From the NCBI GenBank assembly GCA_037074535.1, contig CM073465.1:59055949-59119948 (forward strand): a stretch of DNA of 64,000 nt, written 5' to 3'. A program made the translations under genes and the position numbers. Below are positions 37,881 through 53,131 of this stretch, one piece after another (position 1 is the stretch's first letter; each line of letters starts with the position of its first letter). This DNA comes from Gleditsia sinensis (Eukaryota; Streptophyta; Magnoliopsida; Fabales; Fabaceae). The notes under the pieces were generated by a model, which made no database searches, had not been told where the DNA came from, and was given only the letters and a program-made list of their open reading frames with translations.

Positions 37881-40800
37881 TGTAACAACTCCATTTACGT
37901 AATTTTTTTTTTTTAAAAAAATACCATGAAGTTATTACCTCGTTACAACTTAACTCAATATAACATTTATTTAATTTATACAATACTGAGTTTCCATACA
38001 CACTATTATTTTACAAACTACACACCATTATTTTACAAACATTAGTACAAAGATACATATTAGTTCTAATCAACTATATCGACTATTTCCGGGGACACTG
38101 GTTTGGGTGGCATGTCCACCGGAATCTCAGTTACATCTACGACAGTTATATCTAAAATAACTGGAAGTTGCCCAAGGTAGGGCACCTCGATCCAACGTAC
38201 AGAGATAATAAGTGTCATAGAGAATATCTGCATATTTATTCTTCTGAACATGATATGGAAATATAGTGAGAATTAAATCCCAGTAAGTTCAACAATAAAT
38301 CATAATTTACCATTATAGTTCATTATGTCATGTTCAGCTGTATAAACTACAGAAAATATTTTTAGGTCACATGAATGCACTTTATCATGCACATGAAAAT
38401 TATACAGTTATGAAATGTATGGCATGAATAACTATTTTTTCGAATTTCATATGATGGCTATCAACTTATTCTTACTTCAAGATACCCCGGTCAGGGTAAG
38501 TATTCTCTACTTTTCGGTACGGGCTTATCTCGCTCCGTCCGACATAGCACACTTTCTCTTTCTTTTCTCATGAATATAATCATAACCGTTGGTAGGGCAT
38601 CCCCTACTGGTGCACCACACAGATTGCCATGTGACCGTGCTCATTTCTTTTCTTTTCATATTAATAGCCGAAAATATGATTCCAATAACGAGTATGTTCA
38701 TTATATTCTCATGCCATAATGTATCAAAACATAATCATTCTCAAAATTCATTGGTAAACTGAAAATATATCATGAATATAATCATTTTCTAATTTTCACT
38801 TTATAAAATATTTCCATGTCAAAATTTCACACTAATACCTCGAAAACTGGATAGTAATTGTAGTCTGTAAACAGCGCACCAGGAAAGTTCCCAGAAAAGA
38901 GAGGTGGGTCACTAATGGACACGCTTAAGTACCAAGTCTTTCCTTGCCAGAGCTTTCCTTAGACATGCACTTTTCACAAATCACAATTTTTTTCCAGTAA
39001 CTAGAATAATTCTTTTCATTTTCTTTATGTCTAGGCATTTAGTCATTTTATTTCTACTTATATCATTTCCAAAACATGTTCTTACAAATTTTATAGAGCA
39101 TTTTTCCTCAAATTGATTTCTACTATTACCTTAAAAATTCATCTAGGGTAGAAAAATATTGAAAATAGGTTTTTCTAACTTTTAACACAGCCTTTGCTTA
39201 CAAATCAGAGCATAACTCTCTCATTTTAACTCCGATTAAGATGATCTTAGTGTCTATGAAAAGCTAAGACAATTATCTAAAACTATTATGTTAATCATAT
39301 CAACAAAATAGTATGATATTGTGGTGTTATTACTCCTTTAAATTTAGTATTATTTCTTCTCGTTTAGGTTCTGACCTTTACTAACTAATTAGACAATATC
39401 TCTCAAATTTGAACTCCAAATTGAGTTATTCCAGTTGGTAAAATTCCATGAGCCATATATCTATAATTGTTATGTTGGCGCGCTATTTTAATTCCCTACA
39501 GAATATTCCCAGAAATTCAAAAACTAAAACATTAACAACATACTCTTCCCTGAATAAACATTTTCTGACTTCTGCTTACTAATCGGATCATATCTACCTC
39601 ATATGAACTCCAAATTGCATAATTCCAGTGGGCATATTTCCATGAGACATAGATATATAAGGTTCATGTTAACCATTTATTTTAATTCCATACAAATAAT
39701 TCCCAGAAATTAAAATACAAAAGCTGTCCTAACATAATCTTCCCTGATGAACCATTTTCTGACCTTGGCTTACTAATCGGACCATATCTACCACATGTGG
39801 ACTCCAAATTGAATGATTCCAGTGGCTAAAAATCCATGACATACATATCTTTAATTCTTATGTTAACCATTTATTTTAATTCCCTACCAATAATTTCGAG
39901 AAATTAAATTACCGAAGCTATCCTAACATATTCTTCCCTGATGATTCATTTTCTGACCTTTGACTACTAATCAGACCATAGCTACCTCATATGGACTCCA
40001 AATGGAATGATTCCAGTGGCTAAAAATCCGGGACACATATATCTTTAATTCTTATGTTAAACATTTATTTTAATTCCTTATAGATTGTTCCCAGAAATTA
40101 AAATACCGAAGCTTAAAATTCTGCCACCCATAGCCATAACCATGCAGAACTATCTACACCAACCTAAGTATTCAAACATACATCACATGCAAGATCAATA
40201 TGTAACATGATATAGCAACATCATGACCAATCATAAAAGTTCTAAGATCAAAATCTCATATAAATATTATAAGTTTCAAAAGTTTTCTTCAAAAAGAAAT
40301 ATTGTTAAACTTACTTGGAGTACTTAGTCTTCTAGACTTCTCCTTCCTCTTTCTTCCTTTCTTCCTCTCCTTTCCTCACTCTACCTTGCTTCTATTTTTT
40401 TCTCTCCCTCACTTGGACAAAATTCTAATGTTGTAAGGGTGGGTTTTCTTATATAGACCACCAAATAATTCACCTTTCATGATCATGGGTCTACCTTATC
40501 ACAATTAGGATACACTTTGTTGAATTTTTGGAAAACAAACAACTTATGTTCTTGTCTTCCTCTTCCTTAGTCAAGATATGCATAGGAAAAGGAGATTTGT
40601 ATTTTGAAAATTATGATAATATGTTCTTAAGATATGGGACAAGGTCCCTTTGATTTAGGGATTCATTTCCATTTTCTTTTGTCTTAAACAAGTATGATAG
40701 GTTTTCCTTTTTAGGTGGCAAATTTCTAGCCCTTGAATCTCCATTATTTGGTTGATATTATTTGTGTGGGCTATGAATGTTTTGTCCTAATACCATGTAT

Positions 40801-41595
40801 TATCATACCACTTGCTAAAATTATGAGTGTAGGATATAGATGTTTTTGTCCTAAAGCCTTGTATTATCATGCCACTTGCTTAAATGATGAATGTAGAATC
40901 ACACCACTTGCTAAATTTTTGTCTTAATGCCATGTACCCTAATCTTTATTCTTATTATTATCTCATCATCTAATTTATTTTATTTTATTTTTCCTCTTGG
41001 ATTTGGGCTTATTCCTACCCATTATGGGCTTGTCCTACCCATTTTCTTTGCTTTGGATAAAATTCTTCCTTTCTTGGTGGGCTTGGTCACATTTTCATAA
41101 TTTTTGGGCTATTGGTGAAATTACTATATCCTAGTCCAAGTCTATGTTTAATTTCTTGTTTAGATTATCCAATGGGCTTGCTAGAAACTTATGTGAAGTG
41201 GAAAAACTCTATATGAAGTGTCCATAGGTAAAAGCCCAATGTATGGTATAGATTTTAAATTTAGTAACTATAGTTCTTGAATTAGGAAAAATTACCCTAA
41301 TTCAATGTTCTTTGAAATTTTAAGACCTTTACTTGTTTCTAAAAATTTATCTTCCTTATCCAAGAATTTTGCATCTCTTTAGTATGTTATTTCTAATTTC
41401 TTTCCTATTAGATTTTTCCTTCTTTATTTGTTCTCTTAATGTTAGAAACACTTTCTATGCATATACATAAGGTGAAGAATTTCTAAGGATTATATTTCCT
41501 TATATATCTAAAATATTGTCTAATAAATTTTATTTTCTTAATTAAATTTTTTATGTACCTTTATCAATAAAAGAAACGAAATTAAGGATGTTACA
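37881..41595 (-). mobile_element. Solo LTR (Ty3/gypsy-type), copy 2, 3715 bp
   Basis: A near-exact duplicate of 12233-15948 at an offset of 25647-25648 bp. By eye I noted about a dozen substitutions plus one- or two-base changes in A/T runs (for example GTCGTAGAG versus GTCATAGAG, GGTTATCC versus GATTATCC). Same termini, same TSD, same TATA position (40448-40455) and same internal subrepeats. The satellite on both sides shares rare variants with the flanks of copy 1, so this copy arose by segmental duplication and not by a second insertion. Confidence 0.9.
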
Positions 41596-44500
41596 TTTCG
41601 TATTGTCGTTATCGTCATCCAGATGCACGAAAGTGACCGTTACAGTTTCTCGGCGGCTCGATTCAAACCCCGTTATGTCCGTATCACTCGTAATTGACAT
41701 TATCGCGTTCCTAACGAGTTCATCATTCCAACGACCCCGCTTTTTCGACTTTTCCTGACGCTTAGCCAGAAGCACGAAAATGCCCCTTAGGGATTCTCAG
41801 CAGCTCGATTCGACCGCCGGCATGTCCAAATTACTCGAAACGGACGTCATCGCGTTCCTTAAAAGTTTATCTTTCCAACAACTCCGTTTTTTTCGAAATT
41901 TCGTGACGGTTATCCAGATGAACGAAAATGCCCGTTAGGGTTTCTCGGCGGCACGATTCAACCCATGGCATGTCCGAATCACTAGACGCGTTCCTAACAA
42001 GCTCATCTTCCCAACGACCCCGCCTTTACGAATTGTCGTGACGGTCATCTGGATGCACGAAAATGTTCGTTAGGGTTTCCCAGCGGCCCTATTTGACCAC
42101 CTGCTTGTTTGAATCACTCGAAATTGACGTCATCGCATTCCTAACGAGTTCATCTTTCCAACGACCACTTTTTATTGAATTTTCGAGACGGTCCTCAGTG
42201 TACATGAAAATTCTCGTTAGGGTTTCTCAGCTGCTCGATTCGACCCCCGGTATGTCCGAATCACTCGAAAGGGACGTCATCGGCTTCCTAACCAGTTGAA
42301 CTTTCCAACGAGCCCGCTTTTTATATTTTCGTGACGGTCATATGGATGCACGACATGCCCGTTAGGGTTTCTCGGCGGCCCGATTCGAACCCCATTATAT
42401 CTGACTCACTCGAAACGGACGACATTGCGTTCCGAACGAGTTATTCTTTTCGACGACCTCGTTTTGTCAAATTTTCATGACGGTCCGCCGAGAAACCCTA
42501 ACGGGCATTTTCGTGCATCCGGATGACCGTCAGGAAAATTCGAGAAAGCAGAGTGGTTGGGAAGATAAAGTCGTTAGGAATGCGATGTCGTCTGTCTCGA
42601 GTGATTCGGACATGTCAGGGGTCGAATCGCGTTCCTTAAGAACTCCTCTTCCCAACGACTCCGTTTTTTTTGAAAATTTCGTAGCAGTCATCCGGATGCA
42701 ACAAAATGCCTGTACGGTCCTCTCGGCGGCCCAATTCGACCCCGGCACGTCCAAATCACTTGAAATGGACATCATCGCGTTCCTAACGATCTTTCCAACG
42801 ACCCTACGTTTTCGTATTGTCGTTATCGTCATCCAGATGCACGAAAGTGACCGTTACGGTTTCTCGACGGCTCGATTCGAACCCCGTTATGTCTGTATCA
42901 CTCGTAATTGACATTATCGCGTTCCTAACGAGTTCATCATTCCAACGACCCCGCTTTTTCGACTTTTCGTGACGCTTAGCCAGAAGCACGAAAATGGCCC
43001 TTAGGGATTCTCAGCAGCTCGATTCGACCGCCGGCATGTCTGAATTACTCGAAACGGACGCCATCGCGTTCCTTAAAAGTTTATCTTTCCAACAACTCCG
43101 TTTTTTTCGAAATTTCGTGACGGTCATCCAGATGAACGAAAATGCCCGTTAGGGTCTCTCGGCGGCACGAATCAACCTATGGCATGTCCGAATCACTAGA
43201 CGCGTTCCTAACGAGCTCATCTTCCCAACGACCCCGCCTTTACGAATTGCCGTGACGGTCATCTGGATGCACGAAAATGTTCGTTAGGGTTTCTCAGCGG
43301 CCCTATTTGACCACCTGCTTGTTTGAATCACTCGAAATTGACGTCATCGCGTTCCTAACGAGTTCATCTTTCCAACGACCCCTTTTTATTGAATTTTCGT
43401 GATGGTCCTCAGTGTACATGAAAATTCTCGTTAGGGTTTCTCGGCGGCTCGATTCGACCCCCGGTATGTCCGAATCACTCGAAAGGGACGTCATCGGCTT
43501 CTTAACCAGTTGAACTTTCCAACGAGCCCGCTTTTTATATTTTCGTGACGGTCATACGGATGCACGAAATGCCCGTTAGGGTTTCTCGGGGGCCCGATTC
43601 GATCCCTGTTATATCTGAATCACTCGAAACGGACGTCATTGCGTTCTGAACGAGTTCTTCTTTTCGACGACCTCGTTTTGTCAAATTTTCGTGACGGTCC
43701 ACCGAGAAACCCTAACGGGCATTTTCGTGCATCCGGATGACCGTCAGGAAAATTCGAGAAAGCAGAGTGGTTGGGAAGATAAACTCGTTAGGAACACGAT
43801 GTCGTCTGTCTCGAGTGATTCGGACATGTCGGGGGTCGAATCGCGTTCCTTAAGAACTCCTCTTCCCAAGGACTCCGTTTTTTTTCAAAATTTCGTAGCG
43901 GTCATATGAATGCAACAAAATGCCTGTACGGTCATCTCGGCGGCCCAATTCGACCCCCGGCATGTCCAAATCACTCGAAATGGACATCATCGCGTTCCTA
44001 ACGATCTTTCCAACGACCCTACGTTTTCGTATTGTCGTTATCGTCATCCAGATGCACGAAAGTGACCGTTACGGTTTCTCGGCGGCTCGATTCGAACCCC
44101 GTTATGTCCGTATCACTCGTAATTGACATTATCGCGTTCCTAACGAGTTCATCATTCCAACGACCCCGCTTTTTCAAATTTTCGTGACGCTTATCCAGAA
44201 GACCGAAAATGCCCCTTAGGGATTCTCAGCAGCTCGATTCGACCGCCGGCATGTTCGAATTACTCGAAAGGGACGCCATCGCGTTCCTTAAAAGTTTATC
44301 TTTCCAACAACTCCATTTTTTTCGAAATTTCGTGACGGTCATCCAGATGAACGAAAATGCCCGTTAGGGTTTCTCGGCGGCACGATTCAACCCATGTCAT
44401 GTCCGAATCACTAGACGCGTTCCTAACGAGCTCATCTTCCCAACGACCCCGCCTTTACGAATAGCCGTGACGGTCATCTGGTTGCACGAAAATCTTCGTT

Positions 44501-44909
44501 AAGGTTTCTCAGCGGCCCTATTTGACCACCTGCTTGTTTGAATCACTCGAAATTGACGTCATCGCGTTTCTAACGAGTTCATCTTTCCAACGACCCCCTT
44601 TTATTGAATTTTCGTGACAGTCCTCAGTGTAGATGAAAATTCTCGTTAGGGTTTCTCGGCGGCTCGATTCGACCCCCGGTATGTCCGAATCACTCGAAAG
44701 GGACGTCATCGGCTTCCTAACCAGTTGAACTTTCCAACGAGCCCGCTTTTTATATTTTTCGTGACGGTCATACGGATGCACGAAATGCCCGTTAGGGTTT
44801 GTCGGCGGCCCGATTCGAACCCCGTTATATCTGAATCACTCGAAACGGACGTCATTGCGTTCCGAACGAGTTCTTCTTTTCGACGACCTCGTTTTGTCAA
44901 ATTTTCGTG

Positions 44910-46273
44910 ACGGTCCGCCGAGAAACCCTAACGGGCATTTGCGAGCATCCGGATGAGCGTCAGAAAAATTCGAGATAGCAGAGTGGTTGGGAAGATAAAC
45001 TCGTTAGGAACGCGATGTCGTCTGTCTCGAGTGATTCGGACATGTCGGGGGTCGAATCGCGTTCCTTAAGAACTCCTCTTCCCAACGACTCCGTTTTTTT
45101 AAAAATTTCGTAGCGGTCATCCGGATGCAACAAAATGCCTGTACGGTCATCTAGGCGGCCCAATTCGACCCCCGGCATGTCCAAATCACTCGAAATGGAC
45201 ATCATCGCGTTCCTAACAATCTTTCGACCGACCCTACGTTTTCGAATTGTCGTTATCGTCATCCAGATGCACGAAAGTGACCATTACGGTTTCTCGGCGG
45301 CTCGATTCGAACCCCGTTATGTCCGTATCACTCGTAGTTGACATTATCGCGTTCCTAACGAGTTCATCATTCCAACGACCCCACTTTTTTGACTTTTCGT
45401 GACGCTTAGCCAGAAGCACGAAAATGCCCCTTAGGGATTCTCAGTAGCTCGATTCGACCGCCGGCATGTCCGAATTACTCGAAAGGGAAGCCATCGCGTT
45501 CCTTAAAAGTTTATCTTTCCAACAACTCTGTTTTTTTTTTTGAAATTTCGTGACGGTCATCCAGATGAACGAAAATGCCCGTTAGGGTTTCTCGGCGGTA
45601 CGATTCAACCCATGGCATGTCCAAATCACTAGACGCGTTCCTAACGAGCTCAACTTCCCAACGACCCCGCCGTTACGAATTGCCGTGACGGTCATCTGGC
45701 TGCACGAAAATGTTCGTTAGGGTTTCTCAGCGGCCCTATATGACCACCTTCTTGTATGAATCACTCGAAATTGACGTCATCGCGTTCCTAACGAGTTCAT
45801 CTTTCCAACGACCCCGCCTTTAGGAATTGTCGTGACGGTCATCTGGATGCACGAAAATGTTCGTTAGGGTTTCTCAGCGGCCCTATTTGACCACCTACTT
45901 GTTTGAATCACTCGAAATTGACGTCATCGCGTTCCTAACGAGTTCATCTTTCCAACGACCCCTTTTTATTGAATTTTCGTGACGGTCCTCAGTGTACATG
46001 AAAATTCTCGTTAGGGTTTCTCGGCTGCTCGATTCGACCCCCGGTATGTCCGAATCACTCGAAAGGGACGTCATCGGCTTCTTAACCAGCTGAACATTCC
46101 AACGAGCCCGCTTTTTATATTTTCATGACGGTCATACGGATGCACGAAATGCCCGTTAGGGTTTCTCGGCGCCCCGATTACAACCCCGTTATATCTGAAT
46201 CACTCGAAACGGACGTCATTACGTTCCGAACGAGTTCTTCTTTTCGACGACCTTGTTTTGTCAAATTTTTGTG
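44910..46273 (+). repeat. Expanded HOR, 1364 bp (extra E/D hybrid monomer)
   Basis: The extra unit 45688-45834 (147 bp) starts as monomer E (TATATGACCACCTTCTTG) and ends as D (GACCCCGCCTTTAGGAATTG). It is followed by a normal E. Two additional T residues in the poly-T of monomer C account for the rest of the length difference. Confidence 0.87.
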
Positions 46274-47488
46274 ACGGTCCGCCGAGAAACCCTAACGGGC
46301 ATTTTCGTGCATACGGATGACCGTCAAGAAAATTTGAGAAAGTAGAGTGGTTGGTAAGATAAACTCGTTAGGAACGCGATGTCGTCTGTCTCGAGTGATT
46401 CGGACATGTCGGGGGTCGAATCGCGTTCCTTAAGAACTCCTCTTCCCAACGACTCCGTTTTTTTTGAAAATTTTGTAGCTGTCATCCGTATTATACAAAA
46501 TGCCTGTACGGTCATCTCGGCGGCCCAATTCGACCCCCGGCATGTCCAAATCACTCGAAATGGACATCATCGCGTTCCTAACAATCTTTCCAACGACCCT
46601 ACGTTTTCGTATTGTCGTTATCGTCATCCAGATGCACGAAAGTGACCGTTACGGTTTCTCGGCGGCTCGATTCGAACCCCGTTATGTCCGTATCACTCGT
46701 AATTGACATTATCGCGTTCCTAACGAGTTCATCATTCCAACGACCCCGCTTTTTCGACTTTTCGTGACGCTTAGCCAGAGGCACGAAAATGCCCCTTAGG
46801 GATTCTCAGTAGCTCGATTCGACCGCCGGCATGTCCGAATTACTCGAAAGGGACGCCATCGCGTTCCTTAAAAGTTTATCTTTCCAACAACTCCGTTTTT
46901 TTTGAAATTTCGTGACGGTCACCCAGATGAACGGAAATGCCCGTTAGGGTTTCTCGGCGGCACGATTCAACCCATGGCATGTCCGAATCACTAGACGCGT
47001 TCCTAACGAGCTAATCTTCCCAACGACCCCGCCTTTACGAATTGCCGTGACGGTCATCTGGATGCACGAAAATGTTCGTTAGGGTTTCTCAGCGGCCCTA
47101 TTTGACCACCTGCTTGTTTGAATCACTCGAAATTGACGTCATCGCGTTCCTAACGAGTTCATCTTTCCAACGACCCCCTTTTATTGAATTTTCGTGACGG
47201 TCCTCAGTGTACATGAAAATTCTCGTTAGGGTTTCTCGGCGGCTCGATTCGACCCCCGGTATGTCTGAATCACTCGAAAGGGACGTCATCGGCTTCCTAA
47301 CCAGTTGAACTTTCCAACGAGCCCTCTTTTTATATATTTGTGACGGTCATACGGATGCACGAAATGCCCGTTAGGGTTTCTCGGCGGCCCGATTCAAACC
47401 CCGTTATATCTGAATCACTCGAAACGGACGTCGTTACGTTTCGAACGAGTTCTTCTTTTCGACGACCTCGTTTTGTCAAATTTTCGTG

Positions 47489-47884
47489 ACAGTCCGCCGA
47501 GAAACCCTAACGGGCATTTTCGTGCATCCGGATGACCGTCAGGAAAATTCGAGAAAGCAGAGTGGTTGGGAAGATAAACTCGTTAGGAACGCGATGTCGT
47601 CTGTCTCGAGTGATTCGGACATGTCGGGGGTCGAATCGCGTTCCATAAGAACTCCTCTTCCCAACGACTCCGTTTTTGTTGAAAATTTCATAGCGGTCAT
47701 CCGAACGCAACAAAATGCCTATACAGTCATCTCGGCGGCCCAATTTGACCCCCGGCATGTCCAAATCACTCGAAATGGACATCATCGCGTTCCTAACGAT
47801 CTTTCCAACGACCCTACGTTTTCGTATTGTCGTTATCGTCATCCAGATGCACGAAAGTGACTGTTACGGTTTCTCTTTTTCGTC
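47489..47884 (+). repeat. 396-bp HOR variant, first copy (H A B-truncated)
   Basis: H and A are followed by about 50 bp of monomer B, which stops after GTTACGGTTTCTC and joins the T-rich tail that precedes the next H (TTTTTCGTCACGGTCC). Monomers C-G are absent. The same structure and length recur at 52736 and 54344. Confidence 0.9.
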
Positions 47885-50800
47885 ACGGTCCACCGGGAAT
47901 CCCTAACGGGCATTTTCGTGCATCGGGATGACCGTCAGGAAAATTCGAGAAAGCAGAGTGGTTGGGAAGATAAACTCGTTAGGAACGCGATGTCGTCTGT
48001 CTCGAGTGATTCGGACATGTCGGGGGTCGAATCGCGTTCCTTAAGAACTCCTCTTCCCAACGACTCCGTTTTTTTTTGAAAATTACGTAGCGGTCATCCG
48101 GATGCAACAAAATGCCTGTACGATCATCTCGGCGGCCCAATTCGACCCCCGGCATGTCCAAATCACTCGAAATGGACATCATCGCGTTCCTAACGATCTT
48201 TCCAACGACCCTACGTTTTCGTATTGTCGTTATCGTCATCCAGATGCACGAAAGTGACCGTTACGGTTTCTGGCTCGATTCGAACCCCGTTATGTCCGTA
48301 TCACTCGTAATTGACATTATCGCGTTCCTAACGAGTTCATCATTCCAACGACCCCGCTTTTTCGACTTTTCGTGACGCTTAGCCAGAAGCACGAAAATGC
48401 CCCTTAGGGATTCTCAGCAGCTCGATTCGACTGCCGACATGTCCGAATTACTCGAAAGGGACGCCATCGCGTTCCTTAAAAGTTTATCTTTCCAACAACT
48501 CAAATTTTTTCAAAATTTCGTGACGGTCATCCAGATGAATGAAAATGCCCGTTAGGGTTTCTCGGCGGCACGATTCAACCCATGCCATGTCCGAATCACT
48601 AGACGCGTTCCTAACGAGCTCATCTTCCCAAAGACCCCGCCTTTACGAATTGCCGTGACGGTCATCTGGATGCACGAAAATGTTCGTTAGGGTTTCTCAG
48701 CGGCCCTATTTGACCACCTTCTTGTTTGAATCACTCGAAATTGACGTCATCGCTTTCCTAACAAGTTCATCTATCCAACGACCCCTTTTTACTGAATTTT
48801 CGTGACGGTCCTCAGTGTACATAAAAATTCTCGTTAGGGTTTCTCAGCGGCTCGATTCGACCCCCGGTATGTCCGAATCACTCGAAAGGGACGTCATCAG
48901 CGTCCTAACCAGTTGAACTTTCCAACGAGCCCGCTTTTTATATTTTCGTGACGGTCATACGGATGCACGAAATGCCCGTTAGGGTTTCTCGGCGGCCCGA
49001 TTCAAACCCCATTATATCTGAATCACTCGAAACGGACGTCATTGTGTTCCGAACGAGTTCTTCTTTTCGACGACCTCGTTTTGTCAAATTTTCGTGACGG
49101 TCCGCCGAGAAACCCTAACGGGCATTTTTGTGCATCCGGATGACCGTCAGGAAAATTCGAGAAAGCAGAGTGGTTGGGAAGATAAACTCGTTAGGAACGC
49201 GATGTCGTCTGTCTCGAGTGATTCGGACATGTCGGGGGTCGAATCACGTTCATTAAGAACTCCTCTTCCCAACGACTATGTTTTTTTTGAAAATTTCGTA
49301 GCGGTCATCCGGATGCAACAAAATGCTTGTACGGTCATCTCGGCGGCCCAATTCGACCCTCGGCATGTCCAAATCACTCGAAATGGACATCATCGCGTTC
49401 CTAACGATCTTTCCAACGACCCTACGTTTTCGTATTGTCGTTATCGTCATCCAGATGCACGAAAGTGACCGTTACGAATTCTCGGCGGCTCGATTCGAAC
49501 CCCGTTATGTCCGTATCACTCGTAATTGATATTATCGTGTTCCTAACGAGTTCAACATTCCAACGACCCCGCTTTTTCGAGTTTTCGTGACGCTTAGTCA
49601 GAAGCACGAAAATGCCCCTTTGGGATTCTCAGCAGCTCGATTCGACCGCCGGCATGTCCGAATTACTCGAAACGGACGCCATCGCGTTCCTTAAAAGTTT
49701 ATCTTTCCAACAACTCCATTTTTTTCGAAATTTCGTGACGGTCATCCAGATGAACGAAAATGCCCGTTAGGGTTTCTCGGCGGCACGATTCAACCCAAGG
49801 CATGTCCGAATCACTAGACGCGTTCCTAACGAGCTCATCTTCCCAACGACCCCGCCTTTACGAATTGCCGTGACGGTCATCTGGATGCACGAAAATGTTT
49901 GTTAGGGTTTCTCAGTGGCCCTATTTGACCACCTGCTTGTTTGAATCACTCGAAATTGACGTCATCGCGTTCCTAACGAGTTCATCTTTCCAACGACCCC
50001 CTTTTATTCTATTTTCGTGACGGTCCTCAGTGTACATGAAAATTCTCGTTACGGTTTCTCGGCGGCTCGATTCGACCCCCGGTATGTCCGAATCACTCGA
50101 AAGGGACGTCATCGGCTTCCTAACCAGTTGAACTTTCCAACGAGCCCGCTTTTTATATTTTCATGACGGTCATACGGATGCACGAAATGCCCGTTAGGGT
50201 TTCTCGGCCGCCCGATTCGAACCCCGTTATATCTGAATCACTCGAAACGGACGTCATTGCGTTCCGAACGAGTTCTTCTTTTCGACGACCTCGTTTTGCA
50301 AATTTTCGTGACGGTCCGCCGAGAAACCCTAACCGGCATTTTCGTGCATCCGGATGACTGTCAGGAAAATTCGAGAAAGCAGAGTGGTTGGGAAGATAAA
50401 CTCGTTAGGAACGCGATGTCGTCTGTCTCGAGTGATTCGGACATGTCGAGGGTCGAATCGCGTTCCTTAAGAACTCCTCTTCCCAACGACTCCGTTTTTT
50501 TTGAAAATTTCGTAGCGGTCATCCGGATGGAACAAAATGCATGTACGGTCTTCTCGGCGGCCCAATTCGATCCCCGGCATGTCCAAATCCCTCGAAATGG
50601 ACATCATCGCGTTCCTAACGATCTTTCCAATGACCCTACGTTTTCGTATTGTCGTTATCGTCATCCAGAAGCACGAAAGTGACCGTTACGGTTTCTCGGC
50701 GGATCGATTCGAACCCCGTTATGTCCGTATCACTCGTAATTGACATTATCGCGTTCCTAACGAGTTCATCGTTCCAACGACCCCGCTTTTTTGACTTTTC

Positions 50801-52735
50801 GTGACGCTTAGCCAAAAGCACGAAAATGCCCTTTAGGGATTCTCAGCAGCTCGATTCGACCGCCGGCATGTCCAAATTACTCGAAAGGGACGCCATCGCG
50901 TTCCTTAAAAGTTTATCTTTCCAACAACTCCGTTTTTTTGAAATTTCGTGACGGTCATTCAGATGAACGAAAATGCCCGTTAGGGTTTCTCGACGGCACG
51001 ATTCAACCCATGGCATGTCCGAATCACTAGACGCGTTCCTAACGAGCTCATCTTCCCAACGACCCCGCCTTTACGAATTGCCGTGACGGTCATCTGGATG
51101 CACGAAAATGTTCGTTTGGGTTTCTCAGCTGCCCTATTTGACCACCTGCTTGTTTGAATCACTCAAAATTGACGTCATCGAGTTCCTAACGAGTTCATCT
51201 TTCCAACGACCCCCTTTTATTGAATATTCGTGACGGTCCTCAATGTACATGAAAATTCTCGTTAGGGTTTCTCGGCGGCTCGATTCGACCCCCGGTATGT
51301 CCGAATCACTCGAAAGGGACGTCATCGGCGTCCTAACCAGTTAAACTTTCCAACGAGCCCACTTTTTATATTTTCGTGACGGTCATACGGATGCACGAAA
51401 TGCCCGTTAGGGTTTCTCGGCGGCCCGATTCGAACCCCGTTATATCTGAATCACTCGAAACGGACGTCATTGCGTTCCGAACGAGTTCTTCTTTTCGACG
51501 ACCTCGTTTTGTCAAATTTTCGTGACGGTCCGCCGAGAAACCCTAACGGGCATTTTCATGCATCCGGATGACCGTCAGGAAAATTCGAGAAAGCAGAGTG
51601 GTTGGGAAGATAAACTCGTTAGAACGGGATGTCGTCTGTCTCGAGTGATTCGGACATGTCGGGGGTCGAATCGCGTTCCTTAAGAACTCCTCTTCCCAAC
51701 GACTCCGTTTTTTTTGAAAATTTCGTAGCGGTCATCCGGATGCAACAAAATGCCTGTACGGTCATCTCGGCGGCCCAATTCGACCCCCGGCATGTCCAAA
51801 TCACTCGAAATGGACATCATCGCCTTCCTAACGATCTTTCCAACGACCCTACGTTTTCGTATTGTCGTTATCGTCATCCAGATGCACGAAAGTGACTGTT
51901 ACGGTTTCTGGCTCGATTCGAACCCCGTTATGTCCGTATCACTCGTAATTGGCATTATCGCGTTCCTAACGAGTTCATCATTCCAACGACCCCGCTTTTT
52001 TCGACTTTTCGTGACGCTTAGCCAGAAGCACGAAAATGCCCCTTAGGGATTCTCAGCAGCACGATTCGACCGCCGGCATGTCCGAATTACTCGAAAGGGA
52101 CGCCATCGCGTTCCTTAAAAGTTTATCTTTCCAACAAATCCGTTTTGTTCGAAATTTCGTGACGGTCATCCAGATGAACGAAAATACCCGTTAGGGTTTC
52201 TCGGCGGCACGATTCAACCCAAGGCATGTCTGAATCACTAGACGCGTTCCTAACGAGCTCATCTTCCCAACGACCCCGCCTTTACGAATTGCAGTGACGG
52301 TTATCTGGATGCACGAAAATGTTCGTTAGGGTTTCTCAGCGGCCCTATTTGACCACCTGCTTGTTTGAATCACTCGAAATTGACGTCATCGCTTTCCTAA
52401 CGAGTTCATCTTTCCAACGACCCCTTTTTATTGAATTTTCGTGACGGTCCTCAGTGTACATAAAAATTCTCGTTAGGGTTTCTCAGCGGCTCGATTCGAC
52501 CCCCGATATGTCCGAATCACTCGAAAGGGACGTCATCGGCTTCCTAACCAGTTGAACTTTCCAACGAGCCCGCTTTTTATATTTTCGTGACGGTCATACG
52601 GATGCACGAAATGCCCGTTAGGGTTTCTCGGCGGCCCGATTCGAACCCCGTTATATCTGAATCACTCGAAACAGACGTCATTGCGTTCCGAACGAGTTCT
52701 TCTTTTCGACGACCTCGTTTTGTCAAATTTTCGTG

Positions 52736-53131
52736 ACGGTCCGCCGAGAAATCCTAACGGGCATTTTCGTGCATCCGGATGACCGTCAGGAAAATTCGAG
52801 AAAGCAGAGTGGTTGGGAAGATAAACTCGTTAGGAACGCGATGTCGTCTGTCTCGAGTGATTCGGACAAGTCGGGGGTCGAATCGCCTTCCTTAAGAACT
52901 CCTCTTCCCAACGACTATGTTTTTTTTGAAAATTTCGTAGCGGTCATCCGGATGCAACAAAATGCCTGTACGGTGATCTCGGCGGCCCAATTCGACCCCC
53001 GGCATGTCCAAATCACTCGAAATGGACATTATCGCGTTGCTAACGATCTTTTCAACGACCCTACATTTTCGTATTGTCGTTATTGTCATCCAGATGCACG
53101 AAAGTGACTGTTAAGGTTTCTCATTTTCGTG
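52736..53131 (+). repeat. 396-bp HOR variant, second copy
   Basis: Same joint as at 47489: monomer B stops after AAGGTTTCTC and ATTTTCGTGACGGTCC of the next H follows. Identical length (396 bp) and joint point to one founding deletion that was later copied. Confidence 0.9.
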
